This document shows, in pieces, positions 35,451-39,585 of a stretch of DNA of 39,585 bases. The position numbers and the translations under genes are program-made. Position 1 is the stretch's first letter. Each line of letters starts with the position of its first letter. The DNA is taken from positions 1-39,585 of the forward strand of contig BJUT01000040.1 of assembly GCA_007988745.1 (NCBI GenBank), in the 5' to 3' direction. This DNA comes from Pseudoalteromonas atlantica. GTDB lineage: Bacteria; Pseudomonadota; Gammaproteobacteria; Enterobacterales; Alteromonadaceae. The notes under the pieces were generated by a model, which saw only the letters and a list, made by a program, of their open reading frames with translations, ran no database searches and was not told where the DNA came from.

Positions 35451-37676
35451 GTGCTAAAAAAAATAAAACACTTAACCCTCGCACTACCGCTAGCTGTTGG
35501 CGCACTGAGCGTACAAGCAAAACCATTATCGTTAGAGCGTATTTTTGATGATCCGAGCTTGTCGGGTAAAGCTCCCGTACAACTTAAGTTTTCACCAGAC
35601 GGTAGCCGCGTAACTTACCTGCAAGGTAAAACCGATGACTACAACCGTTATGATTTATGGGAATACAACTTAAAAGATAACACCAATAGAATACTGGTTG
35701 ATTCTGCAAAGCTGTTTTCAGGCCCAGAAAACCTCTCTGATGAGGAAAAAGCACGCCGCGAACGTCAACGTATTTTTGGTAAAGGTATTTTAGAGTATAA
35801 ATGGTCTAAAGACGGTAAAGCCCTGTTATTCCCACTCAATGGTGACCTGTATTATTACGAGCTTGCATCTGGTAAAAGTAAAAAACTTACCAATACAGAA
35901 GCGTTTGAAACCGATGCCCGTTTTTCTCCTAAAGGTAACTATGTATCGTTTATTCGCGAGCAAAACCTTTACGCTTTAGCACTTGATTCAGGTAAAGAAA
36001 TACAACTGAGCAAAGATGGCGGCGGCGTTATTAAAAACGGCATGGCCGAATTTGTAGCGCAAGAAGAAATGAGCCGTATGACTGGCTACTGGTGGGCTGG
36101 CGATGAATCTAAAATTGCATTCACTCGCGTAGATGAAACCCCAGTAAAAGAAGCCATCCGTAACGAAATTTATGCAGACGAAGTAAAGCTATTTAATCAG
36201 CGTTACCCATTTACAGGCACCGACAACGTTGAGATTCAACTTGGCGTTGTGTCTTTAAATAATCAAAACGTTGACTGGGTTGATTTAGGCGACGATAAAG
36301 ACATTTACATTGCACGTGCTAAATGGCTAAAAGACAGCACTACCCTTTCGTATCAATGGCAAAATCGCTCACAACATAAGTTAGAACTACGTTTTTACAA
36401 TAGCGATACTAAAACGCAAAAAGTAGCGCTAACAGAAAACAGCGATACGTGGATCAATTTAAACTTTGATCTGCATTTCTTAAAAGACAAAAAGCATTTT
36501 GTATGGGCTTCTGAGCGCGATGGTTTTAAACACCTTTATTTGTACCGCACTAACGGCCAGCTAATTCGAAAAATCACCTCAGGAGACTGGGTTGTTGATA
36601 GCTTAAAAGGCGTAGATGAGAAAAAAGGCATAGTGTACTTTGCAGGACGTAAAGACACCCCGCTTGAAAGCCATTTATACAGCGCACCACTGTTTAAAAA
36701 AGGCAATATTAAGCGCATCACCGAACAAGGCCAATACCACAAAGTGGTAATGGCTAAAGACAGCAAAACGTTTATTGATAATAGCTCATCGGTAAACAAG
36801 CCTAACTCGGCGGCACTACGTAAAGTAAATGGCGAATTTATCACATGGCTTGAACAAAATAAGCTTGATGATAGCCACCCATTAACACCTTATTTAAGTG
36901 ATTTAGCAACTCCAGAGTACGGCACAATTAAAGCTGAAGATGGCCAAGAAATGCATTACCGCTTGTTTAAACCAAGTAATATTGCCGACGGTAAAAAGCA
37001 CCCAGTAATTGTTAATGTATACGGCGGCCCGCATGCACAACGCGTTACAAATAGCTGGCGCAGCAAAAACTTGTACTTTCAATACATGGCGCAACAAGGC
37101 TATGTTATTTTTCAGCTCGATAACCGAGGCTCTTACAACCGTGGTAAAAAGTTTGAAGACGCTATTTACAAGCACTTAGGTGTTGTAGAAGTAGCAGATC
37201 AAATTAAAGGCGTTGAGTTTTTACGCTCGCTTGATTACGTAGACCCACAACGCATTGGTATTTATGGCCACAGTTATGGCGGATACATGGCCCTAATGAC
37301 CATGTTTAAAGCGGGCGATTACTTTCAAGCCGGTGTATCGGGAGCACCAGTTACTGACTGGGCACTTTACGACACCCACTACACCGAGCGCTACCTTGGT
37401 CATCCAAAAACTAATGCCAAAGGCTACGAAGACAGCGCCGTATTCCCATACGCTGATGGCTTAAAAGGCCCATTAATGATTTACCATGGCATGGCCGATG
37501 ACAACGTGTTATTTACCCACGCCACTAAATTATTTAAACAACTACAAGATAACGAAAAACAGTTTGAAATGATGACCTACCCAGGCTCAAAACACAGCTT
37601 ACGCGGTAAACAAGTGCAAACACATTTACACCAAACCATCACAAACTTCTTTAATCGACATTTTGATGTTAAATGA
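35451..37676 (+). CDS. Secreted prolyl dipeptidyl peptidase IV (S9 family)
   Basis: A 741-residue serine peptidase that removes N-terminal dipeptides, usually after proline or alanine. A signal peptide (about 1-23, ending SVQA) is followed by an eight-bladed propeller domain (about 40-480), with the EFVAQEEM motif that binds the substrate N-terminus, and by an alpha/beta hydrolase domain with catalytic S608 (GHSYGGY), D683 (MADDNV) and H715 (SKHSL). The GTG start has AAGG 7 nt upstream. The enzyme probably acts in the periplasm or outside, together with the other peptidases of this window. Confidence 0.95.
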   Translation: MLKKIKHLTLALPLAVGALSVQAKPLSLERIFDDPSLSGKAPVQLKFSPDGSRVTYLQGKTDDYNRYDLWEYNLKDNTNRILVDSAKLFSGPENLSDEEKARRERQRIFGKGILEYKWSKDGKALLFPLNGDLYYYELASGKSKKLTNTEAFETDARFSPKGNYVSFIREQNLYALALDSGKEIQLSKDGGGVIKNGMAEFVAQEEMSRMTGYWWAGDESKIAFTRVDETPVKEAIRNEIYADEVKLFNQRYPFTGTDNVEIQLGVVSLNNQNVDWVDLGDDKDIYIARAKWLKDSTTLSYQWQNRSQHKLELRFYNSDTKTQKVALTENSDTWINLNFDLHFLKDKKHFVWASERDGFKHLYLYRTNGQLIRKITSGDWVVDSLKGVDEKKGIVYFAGRKDTPLESHLYSAPLFKKGNIKRITEQGQYHKVVMAKDSKTFIDNSSSVNKPNSAALRKVNGEFITWLEQNKLDDSHPLTPYLSDLATPEYGTIKAEDGQEMHYRLFKPSNIADGKKHPVIVNVYGGPHAQRVTNSWRSKNLYFQYMAQQGYVIFQLDNRGSYNRGKKFEDAIYKHLGVVEVADQIKGVEFLRSLDYVDPQRIGIYGHSYGGYMALMTMFKAGDYFQAGVSGAPVTDWALYDTHYTERYLGHPKTNAKGYEDSAVFPYADGLKGPLMIYHGMADDNVLFTHATKLFKQLQDNEKQFEMMTYPGSKHSLRGKQVQTHLHQTITNFFNRHFDVK

Positions 37677-37699
37677 TCATATGACGACTAAATAGACTA

Positions 37700-37729
37700 A
37701 AGGCTGATTGAAAAATCAGCCTTTTTTTT
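37700..37729 (+). terminator. Terminator of the dipeptidyl peptidase gene
   Basis: AAGGCTGATT-GAAA-AATCAGCCTT, a perfect 10-bp stem with a GNRA-type loop, then a run of T residues, 24 bp after the stop. Confidence 0.9.
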
Positions 37730-37819
37730 GTCTTAATAAGTTAGTGAGCCTAGATTAAACGCTTTTTTTAGCTACGCTTATTCTATGCGCTAAGGCGTAC
37801 ACTAATTGAGGACAAATTA

Positions 37820-39457
37820 ATGCTTAACCTACGTAGTTTCAGTATTTTCCAGCGTTTTTTACTGTTAATAGCCATTGTTGTATTTGGCTTAATAGTACTT
37901 AGTATATCTAGCTTAACTCATCAATATAGCTCACTCAAAAACGAGCAATATCTAAAAACCCAAAATGTAGTAGAAACGGCATACAGTGTTATTGAGCATT
38001 ACCACCAGCTTGAACAAAACAATACACTCACACAAGCGCAGGCTCAATCACAAGCACTGGCCGCTATAAAAGCGCTGCGCTATGACAAAACAAATTACTT
38101 TTGGGTAAACAACTACCAGCCCAAAATGGTAATGCACCCAATAAAGCCTGGGCTTAACGGTAAAGACTTAAGTAATAATAAAGACCCCGATGGCAAAGCA
38201 CTTTTTGTAGAAATGGTGAACATTGTAAAACAACAAAAAGAAGGTTTTATACCTTATAAATGGCCAAAACCAGGAAAAGACCAGCCGGTAGATAAAGTCG
38301 CATTTGTAAAAGGCTTTAGCCCGTGGCAATGGATTATTGGCTCAGGCGTATACCTAGATTCAATAGATGAAGCATTTAGCGAGCAGCGTAATCTCATCAT
38401 AATTAGCGCTTTAGTTATGATTATTGCTGTCATTTTATTAAGTTACTTTATTGGTAAAAGTATACTCACGCCTACTCGTCTTGCCGCAGACATGATGAAA
38501 AACATATCGCAAGGTGAAGGTGACTTAACACGTACGCTAAACGAATCGGGCAATGATGAAATATCAGAGCTGTCACGCTCTTTTAATTTATTTGTTTTAA
38601 AAATGCGCGAGTCGTTAGTACATGTATCGCACAGTGCTGATGATGTAAGCAAACACGCTCATACGGTGGATGAGTCAAGTAAAACAAGCCACTCCTTCAT
38701 TGAACTACAAAACGACAGTTCCACACAAGTAGCCGCCGCCATGGAGCAAATGACGCACCAAATTCATGATGTGAGTCGTAATGCCGAAGCCGCTGAACAA
38801 GCTGCCAATGATGCAGCGCACAATGCCTCAACCGGTAAAAACGTGGTAGCGAATACCATTACCGCCATAGAAACACTTTCAAGTAATATAGAAACAGTGA
38901 GCCAAGTAACTGAAGATTTAGCAAACGAAAGTAACAATATAGGCTCTGTGCTTGATGTGATCAGAAGTATATCGGAGCAAACAAACTTACTTGCACTCAA
39001 CGCTGCTATAGAAGCGGCTCGTGCAGGCGAGCACGGTAGAGGGTTTGCAGTTGTTGCCGATGAAGTGCGCACATTAGCCAGCAGAACTGGGCAAAGCACA
39101 GATGAAATTCAAGCCATGATCACTAAATTACAAGAAGGCGCTAAAGCGGCAGTAGAGGCGGTAAAATCAAGCCAAGCACTGTCGGTGACGACGGTAGAGC
39201 AGGTTTCATCTGCAGATACATCGCTCAATGAAATAGAAAGGCTGGTATCTATAATTACCGACATGAACAGCCAAATAGCCCGTGCCACCGAGCAGCAAAC
39301 ACAAGCTGCTGACGAGGTTAATTTACGTATTAACGAGCTATCTCAATCAACCGAGCAATCACTAAATAATACAAAGCAACTTACCGATGCCAGCGATAAC
39401 CTTAAACAAAGTAGCCAAGGGCTTTCGAGCGTGGTTAATCGCTTTAAATTAAAATAA
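37820..39457 (+). CDS. Methyl-accepting chemotaxis protein with single Cache sensor
   Basis: A 545-residue chemoreceptor. One N-terminal helix (about 11-31) precedes a periplasmic sCache_2 domain (about 35-185; [38 protein letters not shown]), then a second helix (about 190-212), HAMP, and the cytoplasmic signalling hairpin with the conserved tip [20 protein letters not shown] and [12 protein letters not shown]. sCache_2 domains often bind small organic acids, but the ligand here is unknown. No sigma-28 promoter is evident upstream. It will feed the flagellar motor whose stator genes are at 5194-6884. Confidence 0.95.
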   Translation: MLNLRSFSIFQRFLLLIAIVVFGLIVLSISSLTHQYSSLKNEQYLKTQNVVETAYSVIEHYHQLEQNNTLTQAQAQSQALAAIKALRYDKTNYFWVNNYQPKMVMHPIKPGLNGKDLSNNKDPDGKALFVEMVNIVKQQKEGFIPYKWPKPGKDQPVDKVAFVKGFSPWQWIIGSGVYLDSIDEAFSEQRNLIIISALVMIIAVILLSYFIGKSILTPTRLAADMMKNISQGEGDLTRTLNESGNDEISELSRSFNLFVLKMRESLVHVSHSADDVSKHAHTVDESSKTSHSFIELQNDSSTQVAAAMEQMTHQIHDVSRNAEAAEQAANDAAHNASTGKNVVANTITAIETLSSNIETVSQVTEDLANESNNIGSVLDVIRSISEQTNLLALNAAIEAARAGEHGRGFAVVADEVRTLASRTGQSTDEIQAMITKLQEGAKAAVEAVKSSQALSVTTVEQVSSADTSLNEIERLVSIITDMNSQIARATEQQTQAADEVNLRINELSQSTEQSLNNTKQLTDASDNLKQSSQGLSSVVNRFKLK

Positions 39458-39466
39458 TTAAAAAAC

Positions 39467-39495
39467 AAAAGCCCTGAATTAACAGGGCTTTTTAT
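39467..39495 (+). terminator. Terminator after the chemoreceptor gene
   Basis: AAAAGCCCTG / CAGGGCTTTT, 10-bp stem with a 6-nt loop, followed by T residues, 10 bp after the stop. Bases 39496-39585 contain no ORF that I can support. Confidence 0.85.
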
Positions 39496-39585
39496 TACAT
39501 AAGCGTTTTTAGCTTATACCATTTCGCATAATTAAGTGATCTATTTTTAGGATGGAAAAACGTGTTGATGGCTAGGCAAAAAATT

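Noticed and set aside
37740..37819. Sigma-28 promoter before the chemoreceptor gene
   Set aside because: A TAAACGCT is present but the sequence 11 nt later (CGCTTATT) is a poor match to GCCGATAA.
1..39585. CRISPR arrays, tRNA or rRNA genes, integrases and complete insertion sequences
   Set aside because: None was seen on reading both strands; no regularly spaced repeats, cloverleaf-like gene, or transposase motif was found.

Overview
The window looks like chromosome of a marine gammaproteobacterium of the order Alteromonadales, most likely Pseudoalteromonas. The evidence is an AT-rich composition, a sodium-type PomA/PomB flagellar stator beside xseB-ispA-dxs, a glyA-nrdR-ribD-ribE-ribBX-ribH-nusB-thiL-pgpA order, a thrLABC operon, and proteins that align by eye with E. 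coli and Vibrio homologues. No rRNA, tRNA, CRISPR array, prophage or intact insertion sequence was seen. Most of the window is ordinary core genome with a few accessory genes between the conserved blocks.

Layout: (1) 1-5070: a CnoX/YbbN thioredoxin-TPR chaperone, a secreted M20 amidohydrolase, topoisomerase III, a five-helix membrane protein of unknown function and a possible 24-residue ORF just upstream of it. (2) 5194-10297: pomA-pomB, read leftward from a good sigma-28 promoter, divergent from xseB-ispA-dxs, read rightward from a sigma-70-like promoter. (3) 10487-15738: a collagen-repeat/beta-propeller lipoprotein facing a large Reg_prop/Y_Y_Y/GGDEF sensor. (4) 15776-23338, all leftward: glyA, a 262-bp MITE-like palindromic element, then nrdR and the riboflavin genes running into nusB, thiL and pgpA. 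(5) 23609-28414: thrA-thrB-thrC behind a leader peptide and attenuator. (6) 28496-30999: a stand-alone receiver divergent from a histidine kinase that is broken by a frameshift. (7) 31083-39457: rdgC, an HDOD protein, an M49-like metallopeptidase lipoprotein, a HIT protein, a secreted prolyl dipeptidyl peptidase and a Cache-type chemoreceptor.

Functional threads: ispA and dxs supply isoprenoid precursors; the rib block makes riboflavin, although its ribBX gene has lost the GTP cyclohydrolase II metal ligands; thrLABC is controlled by Thr/Ile attenuation; pomAB and the chemoreceptor serve motility; the M20, M49-like and S9 enzymes suggest life on protein or peptide substrates. The points most worth a second look are the tiny ORF/membrane protein pair at 4476-5068, the kinase frameshift near 30428, the palindromic element at 21786-22047, the degenerate RibA domain of RibBX without a nearby FMN riboswitch, the hairpin between the Shine-Dalgarno and start codon of thiL, and the paired propeller lipoprotein and propeller GGDEF sensor.
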